Shown here: positions 1 to 9,200 of the stretch, one piece after another
Numbering within the stretch: the stretch's first letter is position 1
Layout: every line of letters begins with the position of its first letter
Source of the DNA: Bacillota bacterium
GTDB lineage: Bacteria > Bacillota > SHA-98 > UBA4971
DNA length: 44,942 nt
Assembly: GCA_012516125.1 (NCBI GenBank)
Contig: JAAYXB010000084.1
Location: 1-44,942, forward strand
Direction: 5' to 3'
The notes under the pieces: model-generated
What the model was told of the DNA's origin: nothing
Database searches by the model: none
The model's input: only the letters and a program-made list of their open reading frames with translations
Made by a program: the position numbers and the translations under genes

Positions 1-140
1 GGGGTGTCAAAATCCGGCTGCCTAGCCGGACGGGCCGGATTTTGGCGAAGCGCGCCCCGCTTGGGGCGCCGTCCCCGAGTGCAACACCGGCAACCCGGCA
101 ACTACTGGAAGAGGGGCGAGGACTAATGCATCCTCACTTA
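1..140 (+). repeat. 140-bp inverted repeat, left copy (transposon-end-like)
   Basis: This sequence is the reverse complement of 18073-18212 with one mismatch (position 15, c here, t in the equivalent strand of the other copy). It contains a perfect 10-bp stem AAAATCCGGC / GCCGGATTTT near its left end and a second palindrome, GCGCCCCGCTTGGGGCGC. It begins exactly at base 1, so it may continue outside the window. It lies next to a decayed ROK gene; the other copy lies next to a decayed phosphatase gene. The opening box GGGGTGTCAAAAT recalls the repeated end boxes of IS21-type elements, but no transposase is present, so the mobile origin is inference. Confidence 0.9.
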
Positions 141-169
141 GGAGACGGGGATGCGAGGTGAGGTGTGCA

Positions 170-722
170 GGATGAGCGAGATAACTTACGCCGAGTTCGA
201 GAAGGTTGCGGCTGTGTCCGTATGACCTTTCGCCGCACGCTGCTGCGCGTACGTCGCGCTCGACGATCGCTGGCAGGGGGAACCCCCTCTGCAGCAGCGT
301 CACAAGGGGTAGGTTGTCCCAGCAGAGCCTGGTTGACTCTGTGACGGTTCCGGTTCTGACGTCAACGATGCCGGGGGTTCCGAACACCGATACCTGCTGC
401 GGCTCCTGTGCGCGGCAGCCTAGCGAGGGCTTTAGTGGTCACCTTAGGACCTGGTTTACAGTGCCGGTCGGGCTTGAGAAACGAAAGGGCTCCATCACCA
501 TCAAGGCGGGGAGCCCCGCCAGATCAATAACGCCTGATAATACTCTCGGCACCTGAACATCCATAATCAGGGCGAAACTTGCGCTCGCGTTCAGACTGAG
601 CAGGATCGGGTACGGGCCGCCACCACTGGCAGTACTACCATTGGCGGTATAACCGTCCTCTCTCGCACGAGCCCTGCCCCGAGGAGGGGTCTTCGACCGA
701 ATAAGTTCGACACGAAAAGAAA
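170..722 (-). pseudogene. ROK-family regulator remnant
   Basis: Read on the minus strand, this stretch matches the intact ROK regulator at 25640-26797 across its middle. Examples are NASASFALIMDVQV against NASASLAAIIDVQV, GVIDLAGLP against GVIDLAGSP, and VERDVRAAACGERSYGH against VERDVRAAAWGERCYGH. The N-terminal helix-turn-helix is missing, because homology resumes at about residue 50 of the intact protein. At least one frameshift lies near 388, where the AAGIG segment and the following PGIVD segment are in different frames. Homology stops near 170, just before the 140-bp repeat. The divergence, roughly one third of residues by eye, argues for an old paralogous or xenologous copy rather than a recent duplication. 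No function is expected. Confidence 0.88.
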
Positions 723-746
723 TCCCCCAGGCTCGGACGCACTACA

Positions 747-775
747 ATGATACGACACATTCAATGGTGTTTCAA
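747..775 (-). promoter_or_regulatory. Sigma-A-type promoter of the decayed ROK gene
   Basis: On the minus strand TTGAAA (775-770) and TATCAT (752-747) are separated by 17 bp. The segment AATGTGTCGTATCAT is identical to the promoter in front of the intact ROK gene at 25369-25397. It is conserved although the gene it served is broken. Confidence 0.65.
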
Positions 776-840
776 CATCAGCATGGATGGCGATCATAAA
801 TGCTGCTAACTAGCCTTTTCCTCCCATCACTGAACGCTTC

Positions 841-869
841 TTGACTCAATTGGATGAAACTGATATACT
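841..869 (+). promoter_or_regulatory. Sigma-A-type promoter driving the PD40 genes
   Basis: TTGACT (841-846), a 17-bp spacer and TATACT (864-869) match the promoter in front of the intact dehydrogenase operon (25304-25275, minus strand), which has the same two hexamers with an 18-bp spacer. The gap between the two divergent -35 elements is 65 bp here and 64 bp at the intact locus. The promoter therefore appears inherited from the ancestral sugar operon and now reads into unrelated genes. Confidence 0.7.
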
Positions 870-1011
870 GACAGTAGACACAAAACGACACAATGGTAGT
901 TTCTTCGAGTCCAGTAGGAATTCGCCCCGCGCCTTTTCGGTCAGTTCAGCGATGTACGACGCGCGATGGTACGCGTGTGCAAGCCTCAAGACTACAAGAG
1001 GGGGTAAGGTT

Positions 1012-1848
1012 ATGTTCAAGAAAGGGTCCATAGCAGTCGTTGTCATTCTGAGCATGGCGGTACTGCAGGCTGCTGTTGCAGAATCCGAGTGGGGGAAGCC
1101 TAAGCCATGGGAGCACTGTACCGCCGGAGTAGAGAGAATGCCGTGCATATTTGGAAGCACACTGTATTATGTCAAGGATTACGACATCTACATGTCAACC
1201 TGGGACGGCGCCTCAGGTAAATGGTCGGAGCCGCAGCCTGTTCCGGGCCCGATCAATACTGGTGCCAACGAGATTAACCCGTGTATAGCAGGAGGCGGCA
1301 AGGTGCTCTATTTTGCCCGCTATGACCCGATAACTGACTATGATTTCTATCGTTCCGAATGGAACGAGGCAAAGGGCGAATGGGGCGAACCCATAAAGAT
1401 CGAGGAGTTGAGCACGGACACCCAGGAGTGGGATATCTGGGTCAACGATGACGAAACGATCGCCTACGTTACAACCAAGGGTTCCTATGGTGGCGCCGCC
1501 TCAGTTGGTGAGCGTGACATCTGGAAGTCCACCCGAAGTGGCGACAAATGGGCTACTCCTGTGAACATAGGGGCACCCGTTAATACCGCAGGCAGTGAGT
1601 GGAGCATTTTCGTCGATTCCACCGGCCGCCTGTTTATCGATGGAAAGCGTGACGACACGGTGGGAGCCTACGACATCTATGTCGCGGAAAGCGACACAGC
1701 CTCGCCCGTGAATGTGGGAGAGCCGATCAACAGCGAGTTCGACGAGCGGGAAGTCGCCTTCGATGAGAGATTCTTCTTTTTCAGTGCAAGCAACAGAGAG
1801 GGCGGAGTCGGAGCCTACGACTTATGGTACTGTCCACCCGCCCGCTAG
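1012..1848 (+). CDS. Secreted PD40 beta-propeller protein
   Basis: The protein has 278 residues. The ATG at 1012 is chosen because GAGGGGG lies just upstream and the protein then opens with a signal peptide (Met-Phe-Lys-Lys, a hydrophobic stretch, cleavage near Ala-Val-Ala). The mature part carries repeated Trp/Asp-rich blades such as YDIYMSTWD, YDFYRSEWN, RDIWKSTRSGDKW and YDIYVAES, the pattern of WD40-like PD40/TolB propellers. No catalytic motif was seen, so a binding or scaffolding role outside the membrane is likely. It is read from the TTGACT/TATACT promoter at 841 and is followed at 2046 by a second, much larger PD40 protein on the same strand, probably in one transcript. The precise ligand is unknown. 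Confidence 0.82.
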   Translation: MFKKGSIAVVVILSMAVLQAAVAESEWGKPKPWEHCTAGVERMPCIFGSTLYYVKDYDIYMSTWDGASGKWSEPQPVPGPINTGANEINPCIAGGGKVLYFARYDPITDYDFYRSEWNEAKGEWGEPIKIEELSTDTQEWDIWVNDDETIAYVTTKGSYGGAASVGERDIWKSTRSGDKWATPVNIGAPVNTAGSEWSIFVDSTGRLFIDGKRDDTVGAYDIYVAESDTASPVNVGEPINSEFDEREVAFDERFFFFSASNREGGVGAYDLWYCPPAR

Positions 1849-1874
1849 CAAGTAGGCATTGTTTTCTCTTATCA

Positions 1875-2008
1875 GGTCAATAGCCTCACGGCTAAAGCCG
1901 GGGGCCTGCGGCAAAGATGATGCAAGTCCGGATTGACCAGCCCGAGGCTTGGAACAGAGGCTCCGTTATCCCGGTGACGACCGCTGGAACCCGGGACGTT
2001 CCAAGATA
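1875..2008 (+). promoter_or_regulatory. Candidate structured 5' leader RNA
   Basis: Between the two PD40 genes lies a region with nested pairing. A 7-bp closing stem GGTCAAT (1875-1881) / ATTGACC (1932-1938) encloses the hairpin TAGCC-tcac-GGCTA (sharing T1881) and a CCGG/CCGG stem (1898-1901 / 1928-1931). A second domain is closed by CTTGGAAC / GTTCCAAG (about 1948-2004). Loop segments are A-rich (TAAAG, CAAAG). Some pieces recall GEMM-type riboswitches, but the GAAA tetraloop is absent, so no family is assigned. Confidence 0.35.
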
Positions 2009-2045
2009 TCGCTCGACCAGAATGAGCAAGCGGGAGTCGATGAGT

Positions 2046-5000
2046 ATGAGGCGGCTCACGAGGCTGATTTCCATAATGATGGCATTAGTAGTGGCGGTAC
2101 TGTTAGGCCGGCACTCGATTCCGTTGACTTCTCAAGTAGTCGGTCTGTGCGCCGCCTCTGAATTAAGCCCCGGTTCGGTCACCCTTGTAAACCTGGCTGA
2201 TTTGCGTGTGACAAACGAACTGGGAGAACCAGTCTTGCTGGATAGAACGGTGACAGTCGAAGGGGTTGCAGTGGTGGATACCGGCAGATGGCACAACGCT
2301 GCTAATTACTTTGCTATCGTCGGACCTGAGCCGCCTTCGGCCGGGCACGGTGCAGGGACGAAGGAGCCGGTTAGCGAGCGGCTGTACGGAGTGCTAGTGT
2401 ACCTACCAGGAACGACCCGTCCCGAGGTGAGAGCCGGGGATCTGGTTAGGGTAACCGGTAAAGTGTCAGTGCGTGGCTACACAACTGATTACGGCACCAC
2501 TGTCATCATGCCCTCCAAATCCGAAGACATCACAATTCTTGAGCAGAATCATCCTCTCGGCACTCTGACAGCGGGAGTAACGCTGCCTACTGACCCCACC
2601 TATTCTGAGGCGGAGCCTCTGGAGGGGCAGCTTGTGACCATAGAGGGGCGCCTGTCTCGCTACGATAACGAGGGGATCACGCGCGGGTTCTGGGTAGACG
2701 GAAGCCGTGACGGGAACACTGAGGACGGCAAGGGCAAGATGCAGGTTAAGTTCTACGATTACGCAGGAATTGACATTACGAGCTTGGAAAATGGGGACTG
2801 GGTGGTCGTTACAGGTGTCCTGGTTCAGGGCGATGATGCTCCTCCGTACAACAGCTTCTATTATCTACGGCCCACAAAGCAGGCAGATATCCGAAGTGAC
2901 CCATCCAGAGCGCGGAAGGCGGCCGACGGCGATGAAGCTGACATTGGGATGAGTTATCGCGTTGCTCAGCCTGTTCACATGCCGGACAAAGGTATCTATC
3001 AATTGAGCTGCCTGGTATCCGGCTCTTCCTACCCGTTCGTCGATCAATTGTACCCGGATTGGAGGCCCGACGGCAGTGCAGTCGTGTTCACGCTAGGGAA
3101 GATCAAGTGTGCTCGCACGACCCAGGAAACGGCCGACCTGAACCTCTTTCTTCTCAAGTTTACCGGACAGACCGAGGTATCCCAACTTACCTTCGACAGG
3201 AACCCCAAGGCGTTCCCACGCTGGTCACCTGACGGGCGCCGGGTAGCGTACTCTTCAGCCGTCAACCTGGATGAGGAGCAGGGGAACTGGGAGATCTGGG
3301 TATGGGATCTCGACAGGGAGAATAAGCCGATTAGAGTAACAACCGATTCAAGTTATGATACCACTCCGGCTTGGTCGCCAGACGGGAAAAGCCTTGTATT
3401 TCGGTCAAACCGGGCTGGCAACTGGGACTTGTGGCGAGTGGACCTGTACGGAACGAGCAATCCCGCAAGGTTGATCGACTCTCCTGCCGATGAAGGATAT
3501 CCTGACTGGTCACCTGACGGATCGACGATCGCCTATCAATCGGATTGCGGCGGCAGCACCTTCAATATCTGGGTATTGCGCTTAAACGAGCCTGATGAAG
3601 CCCTAAGCCGACGCTGTCTGACTGAACCGCTGTCAGGTAACTCAGTCTATCCGCGCTGGTCGCCGGATGGAAGCAAGATTGCTTTCATGTCAAATCACTA
3701 CGGAACCTGGGATGTGTGGGTAGCTGATGTGCTGACCGGTCGCCTGCAGAGAGTCACAGACCTCGATGGGGACGAAAAATACCCGGCGTGGTCGCCTGAC
3801 GGACGGCGCATTTTGTTCGCTTCAGACCTGGGACAGGGTTGGAATCTATACGTCGCTGATCTGCAGAAGATCGCTAGAATACGGGGCGATAAGCCGGACG
3901 AGACGGGCGGAGCTGCCTCGATCGGAGCAGAATACCCGCATGAAGTCGAAGGGAACGCGGCCGCGCCTGAAGACTTCACCTGCGGCAAAGTGGTTTCCTC
4001 GGAGCCTAACTTTGAACAAGAGGTTGCGCGGGCTCGCGCGACAGGTCCCGCGGGTAACCGTTGCAACGACGTCCCTGATCAAGGGAGAGCTGCAGGGATC
4101 AGCAGGATAGTCTCTCCGCTGCTGACTCAGCCCGCCTTTGTTCGCCCCGGGGATGCGATCTCCGTCAGAGTCCTGGCGCCGGAGAAAACGGCCGGAACGG
4201 CAGGCTGGCAAGCCAGGCTGTCAGTCCAAGGGGGAGCGATGGCCTGCCTGGACCATGCGCAAGCGCGATGTGACGATAACCGGCGTGATGCAGGTCTATC
4301 TTGCAGCAACAGGCAAGTCTTCGGAGCATCCTCGGAAAAGGCAACGGTGCTTTACGAAGTCCCTCTGTCAGTCGAGGAGGTCGCGCAGGAGAACGGCGGT
4401 TACTGGCGTATCAAAGCCAGGGTTCCTTACTGCACACCGCTTGAGTTATACGATCTGATTGTGACTGTATCCACCGATAAGGGAAAAGTGGTCACTGACA
4501 GGCAGCCCAACGCCGTTAGGGTAACGCATGATGGCGTCCAGGACAGCTTCCGCTTCGCGATCCTTTCTGACGTTCACTTGAACAACGCGCGCTCGACCGG
4601 AGCGGGAACTGGTAACCCCGTCAACTATCTCCTCCTGAAGGCCATAGGAGAGCTTAATCTGTTGAAACCCGACTTTGTCATACTCCTGGGCGATCTGGTT
4701 GAAAGCAGTGCTGACACCTATGACCGGGATTTCGAACAGATGTGGCACATACTGGATGAGTATGCGGAGTTCCCTGTGTACACTGTCATGGGAAATCACG
4801 ATGGTCAGCGCGTCGGGCAGACCAGTGGTTTTGACTACTGGCACAGGTACTTCGGGCCCCTATATTATTCGTTCGACTGGGGCGGCTGGCATTTCGCTGT
4901 AGTCAACACGTATGATCACCCTACTCATCCTTCAGATAACGGAACCATCGGACCAACCCAACTTGATTGGCTGGAGAAGGACCTTCGGCTGGCTTCGTCC

Positions 5001-5687
5001 AGGAAGAAGCGGCTGGTAATGGCCCTTCACCACAACCCGTGCGATGATCGTTGGGTTTTCATGGACGAAAGCAGGCTGGCCCTCAGGCAGATGATTGAAC
5101 GCTATGGAGTAAAGTATGTTTTCGCAGGGCACCGACACACAGACCAGCTGGAAGAGACGGAAACAACGAAGATTATCACCACTCGTACCGCCCAAGCTGC
5201 TGCCGAGACGGAAGTCGGTTACCGGCTGATAGAAGTCAACCAGGGGAAGGTCACGTCTTTCAACTACGACGAGCCCAAGTCTTCTCAAACCACAGGCCTT
5301 CTGAAGACGTACCTTTCTCCCGGCGAGGCGGACAAGCCATCATCGTTGCCCTTTAGCACCTTCTTGGTTCGCGCTTCACACCGAGATGTGCTTTCTGGAA
5401 GGGTAGTCTTCGCCAATGAGGGTCTCAAGGACGTCGTTTTGCATGCCAGGTTCGTGCTTCCCCGGGGAACGCGCGACCAGCGTGAGACATCGGGCGGACA
5501 GATCGGCGGACAAAGCGCTACAGAGGAACTTGGTGGTATGCCTTTCATTGTGGAGCAAGATAGAGCGAGGCTGTGGCAAGTGGTTCAGACATCGCAATCC
5601 ATCGTGTACTACCTCGAACTAAGGCCTGAGAAGCGATCGAGTCTGGGGGTTGGGGTTTCTGTACCGCTTGCGAGTCCTGAGAGCTGA
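2046..5687 (+). CDS. Secreted OB-fold / PD40 propeller / metallophosphoesterase chimera
   Basis: The protein has about 1213 residues. The ATG at 2046 has GGGAG nine bases upstream and gives a clean signal peptide; in-frame ATGs at 2022 and 2040 are alternatives. Order: signal peptide; an OB-fold-like region (about residues 35-285); six PD40 blades with the W-x-PDG signature (about 334-600), for example FPRWSPDG and TPAWSPDG; a linker; a calcineurin-like metallophosphoesterase domain (about 835-1035) with the metal motifs SDVH, GDLVE, GNHD, a His in ALHHNP and GHRH; and a C-terminal beta-rich tail. All the usual metal-ligand motifs are visible, so activity on an extracellular phosphoester is likely, but the substrate is unknown. 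Sampled GC is about 52 percent, lower than the flanking genes, which suggests acquisition. Confidence 0.85.
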   Translation: MRRLTRLISIMMALVVAVLLGRHSIPLTSQVVGLCAASELSPGSVTLVNLADLRVTNELGEPVLLDRTVTVEGVAVVDTGRWHNAANYFAIVGPEPPSAGHGAGTKEPVSERLYGVLVYLPGTTRPEVRAGDLVRVTGKVSVRGYTTDYGTTVIMPSKSEDITILEQNHPLGTLTAGVTLPTDPTYSEAEPLEGQLVTIEGRLSRYDNEGITRGFWVDGSRDGNTEDGKGKMQVKFYDYAGIDITSLENGDWVVVTGVLVQGDDAPPYNSFYYLRPTKQADIRSDPSRARKAADGDEADIGMSYRVAQPVHMPDKGIYQLSCLVSGSSYPFVDQLYPDWRPDGSAVVFTLGKIKCARTTQETADLNLFLLKFTGQTEVSQLTFDRNPKAFPRWSPDGRRVAYSSAVNLDEEQGNWEIWVWDLDRENKPIRVTTDSSYDTTPAWSPDGKSLVFRSNRAGNWDLWRVDLYGTSNPARLIDSPADEGYPDWSPDGSTIAYQSDCGGSTFNIWVLRLNEPDEALSRRCLTEPLSGNSVYPRWSPDGSKIAFMSNHYGTWDVWVADVLTGRLQRVTDLDGDEKYPAWSPDGRRILFASDLGQGWNLYVADLQKIARIRGDKPDETGGAASIGAEYPHEVEGNAAAPEDFTCGKVVSSEPNFEQEVARARATGPAGNRCNDVPDQGRAAGISRIVSPLLTQPAFVRPGDAISVRVLAPEKTAGTAGWQARLSVQGGAMACLDHAQARCDDNRRDAGLSCSNRQVFGASSEKATVLYEVPLSVEEVAQENGGYWRIKARVPYCTPLELYDLIVTVSTDKGKVVTDRQPNAVRVTHDGVQDSFRFAILSDVHLNNARSTGAGTGNPVNYLLLKAIGELNLLKPDFVILLGDLVESSADTYDRDFEQMWHILDEYAEFPVYTVMGNHDGQRVGQTSGFDYWHRYFGPLYYSFDWGGWHFAVVNTYDHPTHPSDNGTIGPTQLDWLEKDLRLASSRKKRLVMALHHNPCDDRWVFMDESRLALRQMIERYGVKYVFAGHRHTDQLEETETTKIITTRTAQAAAETEVGYRLIEVNQGKVTSFNYDEPKSSQTTGLLKTYLSPGEADKPSSLPFSTFLVRASHRDVLSGRVVFANEGLKDVVLHARFVLPRGTRDQRETSGGQIGGQSATEELGGMPFIVEQDRARLWQVVQTSQSIVYYLELRPEKRSSLGVGVSVPLASPES

Positions 5688-5704
5688 CAAGAGGTACAAG
5701 CTGA

Positions 5705-5890
5705 ACGATCGGCGTCGTTCGCCTGTCGAGGATCGGGCCATTCCCCAGAGCGTGGGCGGACTGGTATGCCGACGGCAGGCGCAGTGGTGTGCGGAAGCGC
5801 AGGGATGGCAGGGATGATCGAGTTTGACAGCCGCAAAACGCGTCGGCTGTCGGTTCTGACTGCAAGCACGACAGGCAACGCAACGCTGGC
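5705..5890 (+). pseudogene. Gfo/Idh oxidoreductase remnant
   Basis: Two short blocks match the intact dehydrogenase at 24022-25062. RLSRIGPFPRAWADWYAD matches RLSRVGPFPRGWADWYAD, and GMIEFDSRKTRRLSV matches GMIEYDSLKSRPLSV. About 75 codons between them are deleted, and both ends of the gene are missing. The second block runs straight into a MalG remnant, so this is the scar of large internal deletions in a copy of the sugar operon. Confidence 0.85.
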
Positions 5891-5892
5891 GC

Positions 5893-6160
5893 CCGGCGTC
5901 AAGACCGTGATGCCGCTCACGAAGCCGGCTGTACCGACCCCGACTCTGTTCGCGTTCACGGGGCACCGCGGCGCGTATATCCGGTCCCTCATAGTGCAGA
6001 ACTCCGATCGTCAGGGGACCCTGTCGCTGGCCGTTCCGTGTTCCTCCGGGCAACACTTCAGCTTGCAGAACTTCATCAACAGAGTGTCGCCCCTGGCCAT
6101 AGCATCGGTGCTCGTGTTGTTCCTGATGACCCGCTTTCAACGTGTATGTCGCACACGCGC
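5893..6160 (+). pseudogene. MalG-type sugar permease remnant (C-terminal part)
   Basis: The reading frame matches the last third of the intact permease at 19037-20215. VMPLTKPAVPTPTLFAFTGH corresponds to VMPLTKPAVATLTLFTFTGH, and FSLQNFINRVSPLAIASVLV to FSFQNLINAASLMAIAPVLV. The first two thirds are gone and the C-terminus drifts off after the last membrane segment. The phosphatase fusion starts about 70 bp later, the same neighbour order as at the intact locus, where the permease is followed by a broken phosphatase. Confidence 0.85.
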
Positions 6161-6231
6161 CTCGCGAGCACACGTCGCAGACGCATAACGAGGACGCGTG
6201 ACAGACACGTAAGACACGGGGGTTGAATACC

Positions 6232-9200
6232 ATGCGCAGACTGTTACTCGCTACTCTTGTCGCCGTTGTCGCCGTTGTGATCGCCGCAGTCCTGCCGCCC
6301 ACACTTTCGTGCACGTGCGGTGCCGGCACCGGCGCCGGCGTGGCGGAGACGGACCCTCAAGGGCAGGCAACATGCCGGGCGGCCGAGCGAGAGCCGGCGC
6401 GGAACGTCATCCTGTTCATCGGGGACGGAATGGGGCAAGGCCAGGTCCATGCTGGAAAGCTCGCGAAAGGCAGGCCGCTCGCGATGGAGTCCATGCCCGT
6501 GCGGACGACCGTCGCGACGCTATCCTTCGGCGGCAACATCACCGACTCCGCGGCCGCCGCGACCGCGCTTGCGACCGGACACAAGACCGTCAACGGCTTC
6601 CTCGGCGTGCTCCCTGATGGCACCCCGGTGCGCACGATCCTCGAGGCCGCCCGCAACGCGGGGTGGCTCGTGGGCCTTGTCAGCACGTGTCCCATAACCG
6701 ACGCGACACCGGCGGCATTCGCGGTGCACGTGGAGAGCAGACACGAGAAGCGCACGATCGCCGCGGCCCTCATAGAGGCAAAGATCGATCTCGTCATGGG
6801 GGGCGGAGCGGCGGATTTCCTCCCCACCCTCTTCGTCAAAGATGAACCCCCGGTGGAGCTAGCGCGCAAGGCTGGCTATACCGTACTGCAAGACCGCAAA
6901 GGCTTCGACGAGGCATCGTCCCTGCCGCTCCTCGGCCTCTTCTCCATGACGAACGTGGAGTGGGAAAAGGACAGGGACCCACGCCGTGAGCCAAGCCTCG
7001 CTGAGATGACGGATAAGGCCGTCCGGCTCCTATCGTCTCCCGGGAGGAGATTCCTGCTGGTGGTGGAAGGCGGCCGGATCGACCACGCATGCCACAATAA
7101 CGACGCCGAAGCGCTGCGCGGCGAGATGGCGGCATTCGACGATGCTATCGCACGCGGCCTCGGATTTGCGCGAGAGCGAAAGGACACCCTCATAGTGGTC
7201 ACGGCCGACCACGAAACCGGGGGACTTGCGGTGGATGCTGACGGCAAGCTCAAGTTCGGAACCGACGGACATACCGACGCGGAGGTGCCCCTCTTCGCCG
7301 AAGGGCCGGGCCAGGAAATGTTCGCCGGGCAGCTGGACAATACGGATGTCCCGAAGATCATAGCGGCAGCTGCAGGGCTTGCGCTAGAGCCAGAAACGGT
7401 CGCCAAAGCTGCGACCGGACCGACGGAGACCGCACCGCAGGCGACAGTTGCCGCCACACCTGCGGCTGAACAGCCGACCGTGCCTGAACAGGCCACCGCG
7501 CCTGTATACGGGGCGCACCAGGCCGCTCCGGGCGTAGGTGCCGCGGAATCCCCAGCCACGCCGCAGGAGTCCGCCGCCGCGCAGGCGCAAGCGCAGGCGC
7601 CGGCGCAGGGACTGCCAGACGAACCCGAACAGGCGGGCGTCGAGACGCCGCGCAACGCGGACGCGGACGCGCCTACCGACTCCCAGGAACAGGACGCCAA
7701 ACTGGCGGATGAGGCGGCCAGCAGCCTGGCTCAGCAGACTACCACCGAAACACCCACCGAAACACCTGCCGCAGCGGAGGAGTTGGCCATGAAACAGCAC
7801 GCCATTCCTGCACCCATGCGCCTGACCGTCATGACCTACAACATCCACAGCGGGGTGGGGGCCGACCTCAAGCTGGACCTCGACAGAATCGCGGACCTCA
7901 TCAGGGACCAGGGTGCCGACATCGTCGGCCTGTGCGAGGTGGATCAGGGGACCAGGCGCTCCGGAGGGGTGGACCAGGCGCGGTACATAGCCGAAAGACT
8001 CGGCTACTATTACGCGTACGGCCCGAACTTCATGTATGACGGCGGCGCCTTCGGGAATGCCGTCCTCAGCCGCTATCCCATCGTCTCGTCCACGAACCAC
8101 CCCCTCCCGAACATACACTTCAACGAGCCCCGGGGCCTGCTCGAGGCGCAGGTCGACACGGGTGGCGGCATCCTGAACGTTTTCGTGACCCACCTCGATG
8201 TGGAGTATGCCGATTCCAGGCTCGCCCAGGCGCGTGCGGTCATCGAGATCTCTTCGAAGGCCGCCGGGCCGAAGATTGTCATGGGAGACCTCAACGCGTC
8301 GCCCACTGGCAGCCCGGAAATCGCAGTCCTTCTCCGCCACTTCAACGACACCCAGCAGGTGTATCGGGTCCTCGTGGACAGCGCGGAACTCGTGAAGGAA
8401 GGCCTTTTCGCCAGGGACTACCTCAAGGGCGGATACACATACGACGCATACGACCCGGCAAGGCGAATCGACTACATACTGACGTCGTTCGACATCAAGG
8501 TGCCGGCCGCTGCGGGCACGGCGCGGGTGCCGCGCACCCTCGCCTCGGACCACCTCCCGTACGCAGCCACCATCGAACTCCCGTGGCTGGCCCGGGCGCG
8601 CGGCGATGCGCCGGGCACACTGGCCAGCCGAGCGGCGGCAGCAGCAGCTGAGGCACCGGCGGGGGAAGCAGAGGCGCGGCATCTCGTTGCCATCTTCACG
8701 AGCGAAGCGAACAGAGCCTGGTATGATGACATGCGCTGGGACTACGAGGACGATACGGCCGCCCTCGTCGAGGTCGTACAGGCGCTCGGCCAGTTCCTCG
8801 GCTTCGAATGGATAATCGTTTCGGGGGACAATCTCGAACGCCTTCCCGCCATCGCAGAGAGCCGCGCGACGGTGCTCGTGCTCTCGAATGCGCGCCGGAT
8901 GTCTCCCGCGCAGGCCCAGGCCGTCCGCGACTTCCTGGCATGCGGCGGGCGCGTCCTGGCAACCGGACAGACCTCGCTCAAGACCGAGGACGAGCGGCCC
9001 GGGGGCTTCCACGGCTTTGGGCTTGCGGACGTGCTGGGGGTGGCGTTCGCGGGATGGCAGGGCGTAGCTCCGCTACACGGCGCCATCGTCCCTCCGACAA
9101 GCTACGGGCGTGGCGCTGGCAGTGGTGACGGCGGCATGCCGCAGGCCGGCGCGCCAGATGCAGCGCCATGCCGCGCATCGGGCGCGCCGCGCACATGTGG

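Noticed and set aside
1875-1940. c-di-GMP-I (GEMM) riboswitch
   Set aside because: Some joints and a CCGG/CCGG stem fit, but there is no GAAA tetraloop and the 3' part does not match.
7384-9012. A 542-codon open frame on the minus strand inside the phosphatase fusion
   Set aside because: It is antisense to a gene with clear catalytic motifs in two domains. Long shadow frames are expected at this GC content, and no motif or ribosome site supports it.
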